Shown here piece after piece: positions 1-7,873 of a DNA stretch of 22,101 nt. The notes under the pieces were generated by a model, which worked only from the letters and a program-made list of their open reading frames with translations, was not told the DNA's origin and made no database searches. Each line of letters starts with the position of its first letter. The first letter of the stretch is position 1. The translations under genes were made by a program, and so were the position numbers. The stretch is from Bacteroidales bacterium UBA6360 (lineage in GTDB: Bacteria > Bacteroidota > Bacteroidia > Bacteroidales > UBA932): contig DJRM01000076.1 in assembly GCA_002440085.1 (NCBI GenBank), positions 1 through 22,101 on the forward strand, given 5' to 3'.

Positions 1-1561
1 CACCCGAAATGTCTACTTGACCCGACTCGCTGATAATCAGCAGATGGTCGGCAACTTGTAGTTCAGTCGTTCCTGTCGGAACCATGAACTTCCCGTCTCG
101 CTTTATCATCAGCACGCGAACCCCGTCTGGAAGCGACAGATCTTTCAGCATGGTGCCTCCGTTCTTTTCTCTCATATCCTTCACCATGTCCTCCGTGAGT
201 GTTGTCTCCGTCAGATCCCCGGCCTCCTCCGGCAGATCAACGTCAAACTCCTTTTCCTGCACGGCAGACTCGTCGTTGAGTTTCAGCCACTTGGCCACGA
301 GCGGAAGCGTGCCTCCCTGGATTACGAGAGACATCAGGGTTATGAAGAACACTATGTTGAATATGATGTCTCCGCCCTCTATGTGGCTGAGAATCGGGTA
401 GGTTGCAAAGATGATGGGAGTGGCTCCCTTGAGGCCGACCCATGAGACAAACAACTTTGATTTCGGACTTATGTCCCTATACGGCAGCAGGCATCCGAAA
501 ACTGCCGCCGGGCGTGCCACGAGCATGATAAACGCCCCGATGAGTATGGCTACGGGTGCCGTGTGCAGCATCTGTATCGGGTTGACGAGCAGACCGAGGA
601 GGAGGAACATTCCGATTTGCATCATCCAGGTGAGCCCGTCAAGGAACGCGAGAATCTGTTTGCGATGGTTGAACTTGCAGTTTCCGATGAGGATGCCGGC
701 GATGTAGACTGCAAGATAGCCGTTTCCGGAGAGCATCCCGGCGAGCGAATATGCGAAGAACACGATGCTTAGGAGCATTATCGCATAGAGAGGCGTATTG
801 TTCAGCTGCACCTTGTTCAGAAGCCAGACAGTAGCATAGCCGATTCCGACACCCACGGCGCCTCCGACTATGAACTGGAGCAGGAACACCTTAATCGCGT
901 TCCACACGGTCATGTAGGTCGTGTAGCTTTCTATCGATGCAAACCCGGCTTCCTTTGCCATTTCGGCGCTCACACCCGGTGCAATTCCGGTTCCTCCGCC
1001 GAGAGAAGTGGCAATCTCGATCAGAACCACGGTTATTATGTAGGCCATGGGGTCGTTGGAACCGCTCTCAAGCTCAAGCATCGGCTGGAGGCTGTTCTTC
1101 AGTCTCATGTTCTTGCCACGCAGCATCGCGAACACGGTCGCGGAGTCCGTTGAGGACATAGTCGCCGCAAGGAGCAGGCAGGATACGAGCGGCAGACCGA
1201 GCCCGACGCCTTTCCATCCGTTCATGAAATAGATGAATCCGCCTGTTATCGCCGCCGTAAGAAGTACACCGAGGGTTGACAGCACCAATCCGGGGCCCAG
1301 CACCGGCTTGATTTCGGAAAGCTTTGTCTCCATGCCTCCGGTGAAGAGGATGACGCACAGGGCGACCATGCCGATGAAGTTTGCCTTGTTCACGTCATCG
1401 AACACAATCCCGAGTCCGTCGCTCCCGAACAGCATCCCGACAATCAGGAAGAGCAGCAAGGCCGGAATTCCGAACCTTGAACTAGCCCTCGACACGAGTA
1501 TGCTGCAGAAAATGAGTATTGAACCTATGAAAAGGATGTTCTCCGACGTCACATAAAACAT
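1..1561 (-). CDS. K+/H+ antiporter, NhaP2/CvrA type (CPA1) with C-terminal RCK_C domain; 3' end cut by window
   Basis: Reading the minus strand from the ATG at 1559-1561 gives 520 codons without a stop before the left edge, so the C-terminus is missing. The first ~400 residues are strongly hydrophobic with about a dozen membrane segments. Residues 137-140 (STDS) and 169-170 (ND, in ESGSNDP) match the conserved ion-binding region of CPA1 cation/proton antiporters. After a charged linker (about 405-460) comes a soluble stretch including VLMIKRDGKFMVPTG that resembles a TrkA_C/RCK_C regulatory domain. This arrangement fits NhaP2/CvrA-like antiporters, which export K+ (or Na+) in exchange for protons at the inner membrane. 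It lies 32 bases downstream of nth on the same strand and may be cotranscribed with it. The family call is firm; the transported ion is inferred. Confidence 0.88.
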   Translation of the reverse strand, partial: MFYVTSENILFIGSILIFCSILVSRASSRFGIPALLLFLIVGMLFGSDGLGIVFDDVNKANFIGMVALCVILFTGGMETKLSEIKPVLGPGLVLSTLGVLLTAAITGGFIYFMNGWKGVGLGLPLVSCLLLAATMSSTDSATVFAMLRGKNMRLKNSLQPMLELESGSNDPMAYIITVVLIEIATSLGGGTGIAPGVSAEMAKEAGFASIESYTTYMTVWNAIKVFLLQFIVGGAVGVGIGYATVWLLNKVQLNNTPLYAIMLLSIVFFAYSLAGMLSGNGYLAVYIAGILIGNCKFNHRKQILAFLDGLTWMMQIGMFLLLGLLVNPIQMLHTAPVAILIGAFIMLVARPAAVFGCLLPYRDISPKSKLFVSWVGLKGATPIIFATYPILSHIEGGDIIFNIVFFITLMSLVIQGGTLPLVAKWLKLNDESAVQEKEFDVDLPEEAGDLTETTLTEDMVKDMREKNGGTMLKDLSLPDGVRVLMIKRDGKFMVPTGTTELQVADHLLIISESGQVDISG

Positions 1562-1593
1562 AAGCGTATATCTCTAAAATAATTACATACAAT

Positions 1594-2250
1594 TCAACGA
1601 GCCTTCTCCACGCCTGTGTTCCCGGTTCCGTATCCGCGGCACCATTCTTTCACGACGCAATCCGTGCAGTGAGGGGCGCGTGCCGTGCAGACATATCTGC
1701 CGTGCAGCAGAAGATAGTGGTGTGCGTCCGCACGTTCATCCGCAGGGATGTTCCGTGTCAGATCCTTTTCCACTGCCTCAACATTCGTTCCGTCCGACAG
1801 CCCTATTCGTCTCGAAACTCTGAAAACGTGGGTGTCGACGGCAATTACCGGCTTTCCGTAGATTATTGCCGCCACCACATTCGCCGTCTTTCGTCCGACT
1901 CCGGGCAGTTTCACCAGTTCTTCCGTCTCTGACGGCACCTCGCCGCCGAAATCGCTGACTATCATCTTTGAAAGCTCAATCAGATGGCGTGCCTTGCTGT
2001 TCGGGTAGGACACCGAGCGCACCGTCTCAAAGACATCCTCGAACGACGCCCCAGACAGAGACTCCGCGTCGGGCCAGCGCCGGAACAGTTCCGGAGTCAC
2101 CATGTTCACCCGTTTGTCGGTACATTGGGCAGAGAGCACTACCGCGACGACAAGCTGAAACGGCGATCCGAACATCAGCTCACTTCCGACATGCCCCATC
2201 TTCTTCCTCAGGGCACCAAGCACCGCCGCATATCTTTCCTTTACCGTCAT
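1594..2250 (-). CDS. nth: Endonuclease III (DNA glycosylase/AP lyase)
   Basis: A 218-residue protein of the usual family length. The helix-hairpin-helix LPGVGRKTANVV (115-126) contains the catalytic lysine K121, and VDTHVFRV contains the catalytic aspartate D139. The C-terminal cysteines C188, C195, C198 and C204 have the C-x6-C-x2-C-x5-C spacing of the [4Fe-4S] cluster. In the family, Nth removes oxidised pyrimidines and cuts the abasic site by beta-elimination during base excision repair. Its ATG overlaps the stop of ftsE by four bases (ATGA), so the two are probably translationally coupled. All key residues are present. Confidence 0.96.
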   Translation of the reverse strand: MTVKERYAAVLGALRKKMGHVGSELMFGSPFQLVVAVVLSAQCTDKRVNMVTPELFRRWPDAESLSGASFEDVFETVRSVSYPNSKARHLIELSKMIVSDFGGEVPSETEELVKLPGVGRKTANVVAAIIYGKPVIAVDTHVFRVSRRIGLSDGTNVEAVEKDLTRNIPADERADAHHYLLLHGRYVCTARAPHCTDCVVKEWCRGYGTGNTGVEKAR

Positions 2251-2993
2251 TCTTCGGTCTCCTCCGTTGCCGCCGGACCGTCCTCACGCTCAAGTACTCC
2301 GGCGACGGACTTCTCACCGGTGCTTCTCCGCTCCAGGCACTCTTCGTTTCCGCAGACAAGAACCCGTCCTGGATACCTCTCGCAAAGCTGGAGGTTGTGC
2401 GTCACCATCACCACTGCCGTCCCGTTCTCCTCGTTCAGCCTCTTCAGCAGCTGCATTATGCCCTCCGCGGTCTCCACATCGAGGTTCCCCGTCGGCTCGT
2501 CAGCCAGAATCACCTCCGGACGGTTCAGAATTGCCCGTGCAATCGCAATCCTCTGCTGCTCTCCGCCCGAGAGCTGGTGCGGCATCTTGTGTGCCTTCCG
2601 TGACATCCCGACTGCTTCCAGAACTTCCTTAATCCGCGTGTCCATTTCCGCTTCGCCCTTCCAGTCAGTCGCTTCCAGCACAAACCGCAGGTTGTCATAA
2701 ACGCTCCTGTCCATCAGCAGCTGGAAATCCTGGAAAATCACTCCCAACTTCCTGCGAAGAAACGGAATGTCACGTTCCCGTATTGTCCGAAGGTCGTATC
2801 CGCATACTTCTCCTTCTCCCTTCCCGAGCGGGTTTTCCGCAATCATCGTCCTGATAATCGACGTCTTCCCCGTCCCGACCTTTCCGACGATGTACACGAA
2901 ATCCCCGGCGTTAACCGTCAGATCCAGCCCGTAAATAACCGTCGTCTCTCCGTTGATGATGTCCGCGTCCCTGAATTTAATCAATGTCTTCAT
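2247..2993 (-). CDS. ftsE: Cell-division ABC ATPase FtsE
   Basis: A 248-residue single ABC ATPase domain. Walker A is GKVGTGKT (37-44), the signature LSGGEQQRIAIARA starts at 141, Walker B is VILADEP (161-167), and the switch histidine is H199. The spacing and the GNLD after Walker B are typical of FtsE/LolD-like ATPases. Known FtsE pairs with the membrane protein FtsX at the septum and controls peptidoglycan hydrolases; no ftsX is next to it here, which is common in Bacteroidota. I chose the ATG at 2991-2993: the longer reading frame begins eight codons upstream at a TTG with no family similarity. The last ~35 residues form a charged acidic tail. A LolD-like lipoprotein-export ATPase is a less likely alternative. 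Confidence 0.85.
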   Translation of the reverse strand: MKTLIKFRDADIINGETTVIYGLDLTVNAGDFVYIVGKVGTGKTSIIRTMIAENPLGKGEGEVCGYDLRTIRERDIPFLRRKLGVIFQDFQLLMDRSVYDNLRFVLEATDWKGEAEMDTRIKEVLEAVGMSRKAHKMPHQLSGGEQQRIAIARAILNRPEVILADEPTGNLDVETAEGIMQLLKRLNEENGTAVVMVTHNLQLCERYPGRVLVCGNEECLERRSTGEKSVAGVLEREDGPAATEETEE

Positions 2994-3034
2994 CGTGCAA
3001 TGGCGTAATATGTGCAAAAAGTGCCGTATTCTCG

Positions 3035-3042
3035 CAAAGATA
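3035..3042 (-). promoter_or_regulatory. Candidate Bacteroidota -7 box for ftsE-nth
   Basis: On the minus strand this reads TATCTTTG, an exact match to the TAnnTTTG consensus. It lies about 42 bases upstream of the ftsE ATG. I see no clear TTTG -33 box at the expected 19-21 base distance, so the call rests on one element and on position. Confidence 0.5.
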
Positions 3043-3057
3043 GTGAGAAAATTTGAG

Positions 3058-3065
3058 TAAATTTG
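3058..3065 (+). promoter_or_regulatory. Candidate Bacteroidota -7 box for the TPR gene
   Basis: TAAATTTG matches TAnnTTTG exactly, 15 bases before the ATG at 3081. The implied leader would be only about 10-15 bases. No good -33 box is visible. It sits back to back with the ftsE box, so the two divergent transcripts would share about 30 bases of control DNA. Confidence 0.45.
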
Positions 3066-3080
3066 TAAAATTTTTGGCTT

Positions 3081-6044
3081 ATGTTGAAGGGTTTATATAT
3101 ATTCACACTCATCGCTGTGTTGGGTTCTCCGTTTTCCCGGGCCGTAAAACTCTACGACAAGGGGATGTACGGCAGCGCGAGGAATGAATTCGAGAACATA
3201 TATTCGGAAACAGGTTCTTCCGAGGCAAAGGGATATTCCATTCTGTGCTCCGCCGCTCTCGAAACCTACGGATACGTCCATGACATCGAGTGGTTCGAGA
3301 CGGAATATCCATATTCCGAGATGCTTCCGCGCCTTCATTTCTCCCATGCCGTAAACCTTTTTGAACAGGGAAGATATGCTGAATGCGCCGAAATATTCTC
3401 GGGCATGAAGCCCGAACAGCTGAGGCGCTCGTCGCGGACGGAGTATACTTTCAAATACGCGTTCTCCGCGCAGGAAACCGGAGACTACGACAAGGCGTAT
3501 GAACTTTTCGGCAAGGTCGTTTCGCAGCCGAAGTCTGACTACACCGCGCCCTCGCAGTATTCTCTCGGCTACATCTGCTACAAACGCAACGAATTTTCAG
3601 AAGCCGTGGACTGGTTCTCGAAGTCCGGAAAAGACAGACGGTTTGCGGAAATGTCTGATTATTATACTCTTGAGTGCCGCTTTATGCTCGGGGCATACGA
3701 ATATGTACTGAAGAACGGCCCGAGAATTTCGGCTTCCGTGTCCGAAGACAGAAGGCCGCGGCTTAACAGGATGATTGCCGAGTCCGCGCTTGTGACCGGG
3801 GATGCCGCGACGGCGAAGAAATACTACGACCTGAATGCCTCCGGGAATGCTGAAATGAACCGTTCCGACCGTTTCTTCGCCGGTTCCGTGCTTTATGCCG
3901 TGGGCGATTATGCCGGTGCAATAGAGAACTTTGAAAAAATGGGGGACAGGACGGACTCTCTGGGACAGATTGCCGACTACCACATGGCTTACTCCTACAT
4001 CAGGACAAAGAACAAAGTCGCGGCGATGGGCGCATTTCGTGACGCGTCGCTCCGGACGTGGGACAAGGCCATAGAAAAGGATGCAATGTTCAACTACGCC
4101 AAGCTCGCCTTTGATCTCAATACCGACGTTTCTGTTTTCCGGGACTATCTGAGGCGCTATCCGGACACGAGCGGTCAGGATATCTACGGCTACATCGCCC
4201 TCACCGCACTCTACAGCCACGACTATCAGGGCGCAATAGATGCCTATGACAACATCGATGAACTTACTCCGGAAATGCAGCACAACTACATGAAAGCCAA
4301 TTATTTGAGGGCAAGACAGCTTCTTTCCGCCGGCTCTCTCAGGGCAGCCGTGCCGTGCCTTAAGACGGTGACATTCTACTCCGACGGAAATGATCCTTTC
4401 AACCAGTTGGCAAGATATTGGCTTTCCGAGACTTACTACAGAAATGGAGACTATGCCGCTGCCGTGTCTGTTTCCAAGTCGCTCTATAACGTTTCCGCGC
4501 TTGAGGGAACTCAGGAAGGCAGCCTCATTCCATATAATATAGGATATGCGTACTTCAGGCTCGGGGATTACGACCAGGCGGTGAAATGGTTCGGTGAGTA
4601 TGCCCGGCAGCAGAACGGCACCTACACCCGCAGCTCAGCCGATTTCCGCAAGGACGCGCTGACCCGTGTGGCTGACTGCAGTTTTATCCGAGGGGACTAC
4701 AAGACCGCTGCCGAGGCTTACGGCGAGGTTGCTGACAGCTACTACGACCCTGACGACATCTATCCTTACTGGCAGGCAGCCGTCTCTTATGGGCTTGACG
4801 GAAATCTCAATAAGAAAGTCGGTCGTCTCAGGGAGGTCATGGAGGCAAGGCCGGAGTCGGAGCACTATGCTCCTGCGATGCTTGATCTCGGACGCAGTTA
4901 CATTGAGTCCAAGGACACGAAATCGGCGTCCGGTTGCTTCGACCTTGTGATTGGCGGCGTGAAAGACAGCTCGTATGTGGCTCAGGCACTGCTTGAGAAG
5001 GCGATGCTGGAAAGAAACTCCGGACATAAGGACGAGGCTCTGGGCTACTACAAGCGTGTGGCGGAGAACATGCCCGGCACGGAATACTCCGACAATGCTC
5101 TGCTTGCAATCGAGTCCATCTACCGGTCGGAGGGACGTGCCAAGGAATACCTCGCCTACATCGAGAATATCGGGAAGGGAAGCTCGAAGACTGAAGAGGA
5201 GAAGGATGACATCTATTTTGCCTCTGCGGAACAGCTTTTCCTCGATCGGCAGTATGACAGGGCGCGTGCAGCGTTCGGGGAATACCTTCAGACATATCCG
5301 TCCGGGCGAAACCGCGACAAGGCTGAGTTCTGCATCGCGGAATGCTGGCGTCTGTCGGGTGATTATGAGCGCGCCCGCGATGCCTATGAGGATGTCATCG
5401 ACAATGGTGAGGGCGTGTTTGTCGAGGCTTCGATGCTCCGCTACGCTGAGCTTTCATACACACTTGAACATTGGCGGGAGGCCTACCTTGCCTACACTTC
5501 GCTGTATGGGAAGGCTCCTTCCGGAGATACAGGAAAGGCCGCCCTTGTCGGGCGCATGCGTTCGGCATACCGTGCCAGACTCTATCCGGAGGCTGAAAAT
5601 TGTGCAGCGGCAGTGCTTGTCCTGGATGCGCCGTCCGCAGAACTTCTTCGTGAGGCCGAATATGTCCGTGCCAAGTCGCTCCTGTCTCTGAGCCGGCGTG
5701 ATGCGGCATTCGGGATTTTCGAGGAACTCGCCAAGACCCCGACGGATGCCTACGGTGCCGAAGCCGAGTTCATGATTGTCCAGGACAGGTTCGACCGTGC
5801 CGACTACAAGGCTGTCGAGGATCTTGTCTATGCCTTCTCCGATTCCGGAACAAAGCAGAACTACTGGCTTGCGAAGGCCTTCCTCGTTCTTGGCGACTCA
5901 TTCGCGGAACAGGGCGATCTCCGTCAGGCGAAAGCCACGTTCGAGAGCGTCAGGGACGGCTATAAGCCAGTGTCGGACACGGACGATGTTCCGGACAATG
6001 TGAAAATGCGCCTTGATCGTCTTTCCGAAATGGGCGAGAAATAA
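3081..6044 (+). CDS. Large secreted TPR-repeat protein
   Basis: A 987-residue protein with a short hydrophobic N-terminus (about 1-21, ending SPFSRA) that looks like a Sec signal, placing it in the periplasm. Almost all the rest is tetratricopeptide repeats; clear units include the GDYDKAYELF, NEFSEAVDWF, GDYAGAIENF, GDYDQAVKWF, GDYKTAAEAY, RQYDRARAAF and GDYERARDAY segments. The repeats resemble the BamD/CpoB kind, which act as scaffolds at the cell envelope. No catalytic domain is visible. It is 21 bases upstream of an outer-membrane barrel gene, so the two are probably one operon and may work together. The specific function is unknown; a role in outer-membrane assembly or transport is inference from the TPR type and the neighbour. 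Confidence 0.85.
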   Translation: MLKGLYIFTLIAVLGSPFSRAVKLYDKGMYGSARNEFENIYSETGSSEAKGYSILCSAALETYGYVHDIEWFETEYPYSEMLPRLHFSHAVNLFEQGRYAECAEIFSGMKPEQLRRSSRTEYTFKYAFSAQETGDYDKAYELFGKVVSQPKSDYTAPSQYSLGYICYKRNEFSEAVDWFSKSGKDRRFAEMSDYYTLECRFMLGAYEYVLKNGPRISASVSEDRRPRLNRMIAESALVTGDAATAKKYYDLNASGNAEMNRSDRFFAGSVLYAVGDYAGAIENFEKMGDRTDSLGQIADYHMAYSYIRTKNKVAAMGAFRDASLRTWDKAIEKDAMFNYAKLAFDLNTDVSVFRDYLRRYPDTSGQDIYGYIALTALYSHDYQGAIDAYDNIDELTPEMQHNYMKANYLRARQLLSAGSLRAAVPCLKTVTFYSDGNDPFNQLARYWLSETYYRNGDYAAAVSVSKSLYNVSALEGTQEGSLIPYNIGYAYFRLGDYDQAVKWFGEYARQQNGTYTRSSADFRKDALTRVADCSFIRGDYKTAAEAYGEVADSYYDPDDIYPYWQAAVSYGLDGNLNKKVGRLREVMEARPESEHYAPAMLDLGRSYIESKDTKSASGCFDLVIGGVKDSSYVAQALLEKAMLERNSGHKDEALGYYKRVAENMPGTEYSDNALLAIESIYRSEGRAKEYLAYIENIGKGSSKTEEEKDDIYFASAEQLFLDRQYDRARAAFGEYLQTYPSGRNRDKAEFCIAECWRLSGDYERARDAYEDVIDNGEGVFVEASMLRYAELSYTLEHWREAYLAYTSLYGKAPSGDTGKAALVGRMRSAYRARLYPEAENCAAAVLVLDAPSAELLREAEYVRAKSLLSLSRRDAAFGIFEELAKTPTDAYGAEAEFMIVQDRFDRADYKAVEDLVYAFSDSGTKQNYWLAKAFLVLGDSFAEQGDLRQAKATFESVRDGYKPVSDTDDVPDNVKMRLDRLSEMGEK

Positions 6045-6065
6045 TTCTTTGAAAAGAAGGAATAT

Positions 6066-7838
6066 ATGAAAAGATATAGGTATATCATTGCCGCGTCCGT
6101 TTGCCTCTGCGCCTTTGCATTGTCGGCCACGGCTCAGAACTATAATCCGACGGTTGTCGTGACCAACAAGTACAAGGCTGCTACGGAAACTGCACAGAAG
6201 GGCGAAATCGAGATGGCCGTTCCGGATTCGGTGCGGCGATTCAATATGACATTCGACTATTCCGTGTTCGACAGACCCTATCGCGGCGCATACGAGTTCA
6301 GCCCGTACAGCGTAGAGATGAAGCCTTCTTTCGGAAACCGAAAGCCGGAGACATTCTATTTGAATGCGGGTCTCGGCTACACGCTCCATCCTGAACTTGA
6401 CGTCGTCTATTCTCCCGTTTCAAACGGAAGGCTTTCTCTTGACATGTATGGCAGTCACCGCTCGTACGCCGGCGACTACCGCAAGGTCGGCTTAGACGAC
6501 AGGGGGCTCCTCTCCGGCCTTAAGGAAGAGGGCACGAGGCAGTATTGGAAGGACTGGAACTATGACATGGACAACGATGCGGGAATTTCGTTCCGCTACG
6601 ATTGGGACAGAGTCGGCCTCAATGCCGATCTCTCCTACAACGGACTTCAGCAGAGGGACTGGCTTCGCCGACGCAGTCTTGACCGCGGTATTGCGGAAAT
6701 TCGTGTGTTCTCGAAGGATACGGTTTCTGGAGGAGTCGGATTCTGCACATGGCTTAAGTATGGCTTCGGTCATGACCGCATGATTCCGAAATATGCTTCC
6801 GAGAGTTTTTCCGTGGGAGAGAATCGCTTCCGGGCCGGCGTCGACCTCAATGTCCGTACGAAAAAGTCCGGCCGTTTCGTTCTCGGAATGAACGCTGATG
6901 TGGCGGCATATATGTCCGGACTCGGTCATCGGGCGGCTCTTTTTGAGTTCGTGCCGCGCTATGTGCTCAGTGTCAGGCGCTGGTCGTTCGATCTTGGCCT
7001 GAAGGCAGACATTCCTGTCAAATCAAAAGCTGCCGGCGCGGAGAACGGCGCACGCAGCCAATATGTCTATCCTGCGTTGAGGGTAAGCTACGACTTCCGT
7101 CGCATACCTTTGAACATTTGGCTTGGGGTTGACGGGGGAGAGTATATGAATTCATACACGTCTCTCGTCGGTGATTACCGTCACTACGGCATTTGTTCTG
7201 CCGCTCTTTCCTCCCATGCCACGCTCGGGAACACTGTCGAGCGGGTGAAGGCCTCGTTCGGGCTGAAGGGACGAATACGCTCCGTCTTCGGATATGAGGC
7301 GTTCGTCTCATACGCGGAAAGGGCGACGTCGGTCATTGAGAGCGTGCGCTTCGCTGATCTCGGATTTGACGGTAGCCTTCGGCGGTTGCCGGTGTATGAC
7401 CTTTCATTCGCGTCTTCCGGGCTTCTTGCGGCGGGACTGGACGCGAGATATTCCGACGATTGGGGCAGAGTCTCGCTCGGATTGCGCTACAACGGGCTTT
7501 TTGTCCGTGACGAGGCTTTGGAGTATGTCGCTCCTGCATCGCTGACCGGTGACGTGGCTGTGCAGTTCAATGTGATCAAGAGGGTTTTTGTCGGTATCGG
7601 CTGCGAGTTCTCGACCATTCGCAGGGGGCGCGTTCTGACAGCACCGGACACGATGGCAGATTACAGGATTCCGGGCTTCGGCGAACCGTACTTTTCTGCG
7701 GAGTTCCAATACAGCAGGCAGCTCTCCTTCTGGCTCCATGGCAGCCGCCTTACGGGACAGACCATCCAGCGCACTCCTCTTTATGCCGAAAGAGGGCCGG
7801 AACTTACCGCCGGCCTGCGTTTGAGTTTTGGAAAATAA
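6066..7838 (+). CDS. Outer-membrane beta-barrel protein (TonB-dependent-receptor-like, no plug seen)
   Basis: A 590-residue protein with a clear Sec signal peptide (basic MKRYRY, hydrophobic core, cleavage probably after SATAQ at about 24). The mature part has many alternating aromatic/hydrophobic strands (for example RRWSFDLGLKADI and LSFWLHGSRL) and ends GLRLSFGK, close to the terminal aromatic strand expected of a BAM substrate. Length and pattern resemble barrels often labelled TonB-dependent receptor in Bacteroidota, but I see neither a TonB box nor a plug domain. It follows the TPR gene by 21 bases and shares its transcript by position. The ligand or transport role cannot be read from the sequence. 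Confidence 0.75.
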   Translation: MKRYRYIIAASVCLCAFALSATAQNYNPTVVVTNKYKAATETAQKGEIEMAVPDSVRRFNMTFDYSVFDRPYRGAYEFSPYSVEMKPSFGNRKPETFYLNAGLGYTLHPELDVVYSPVSNGRLSLDMYGSHRSYAGDYRKVGLDDRGLLSGLKEEGTRQYWKDWNYDMDNDAGISFRYDWDRVGLNADLSYNGLQQRDWLRRRSLDRGIAEIRVFSKDTVSGGVGFCTWLKYGFGHDRMIPKYASESFSVGENRFRAGVDLNVRTKKSGRFVLGMNADVAAYMSGLGHRAALFEFVPRYVLSVRRWSFDLGLKADIPVKSKAAGAENGARSQYVYPALRVSYDFRRIPLNIWLGVDGGEYMNSYTSLVGDYRHYGICSAALSSHATLGNTVERVKASFGLKGRIRSVFGYEAFVSYAERATSVIESVRFADLGFDGSLRRLPVYDLSFASSGLLAAGLDARYSDDWGRVSLGLRYNGLFVRDEALEYVAPASLTGDVAVQFNVIKRVFVGIGCEFSTIRRGRVLTAPDTMADYRIPGFGEPYFSAEFQYSRQLSFWLHGSRLTGQTIQRTPLYAERGPELTAGLRLSFGK

Positions 7839-7850
7839 TCGCTATATTTG
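7820..7850 (+). promoter_or_regulatory. gyrB promoter (TTTG-19-TATATTTG)
   Basis: TTTG at 7820-7823 and TATATTTG at 7843-7850 are 19 bases apart, which matches the Bacteroidota -33/-7 consensus and spacing. The -33 box lies inside the last codons of the barrel gene and the spacer covers its stop codon. The gyrB ATG follows 23 bases later. gyrB is therefore probably transcribed independently of the TPR/barrel pair. Confidence 0.7.
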
Positions 7851-7873
7851 CAGGCTAAAACGAATTTTACGAA

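Noticed and set aside
1968..2700. Two long plus-strand frames opposite nth and ftsE
   Set aside because: They are antisense to genes with complete catalytic motifs; the translations are Ser/Arg/Pro-rich shadows.
2994..3017. Upstream TTG start that adds eight residues to FtsE
   Set aside because: The ATG at 2991-2993 begins the conserved sequence; the added residues have no family support.
3597..4283. Minus-strand open frame of 228 codons inside the TPR gene
   Set aside because: Antisense to clear TPR repeats, with no recognisable domain.
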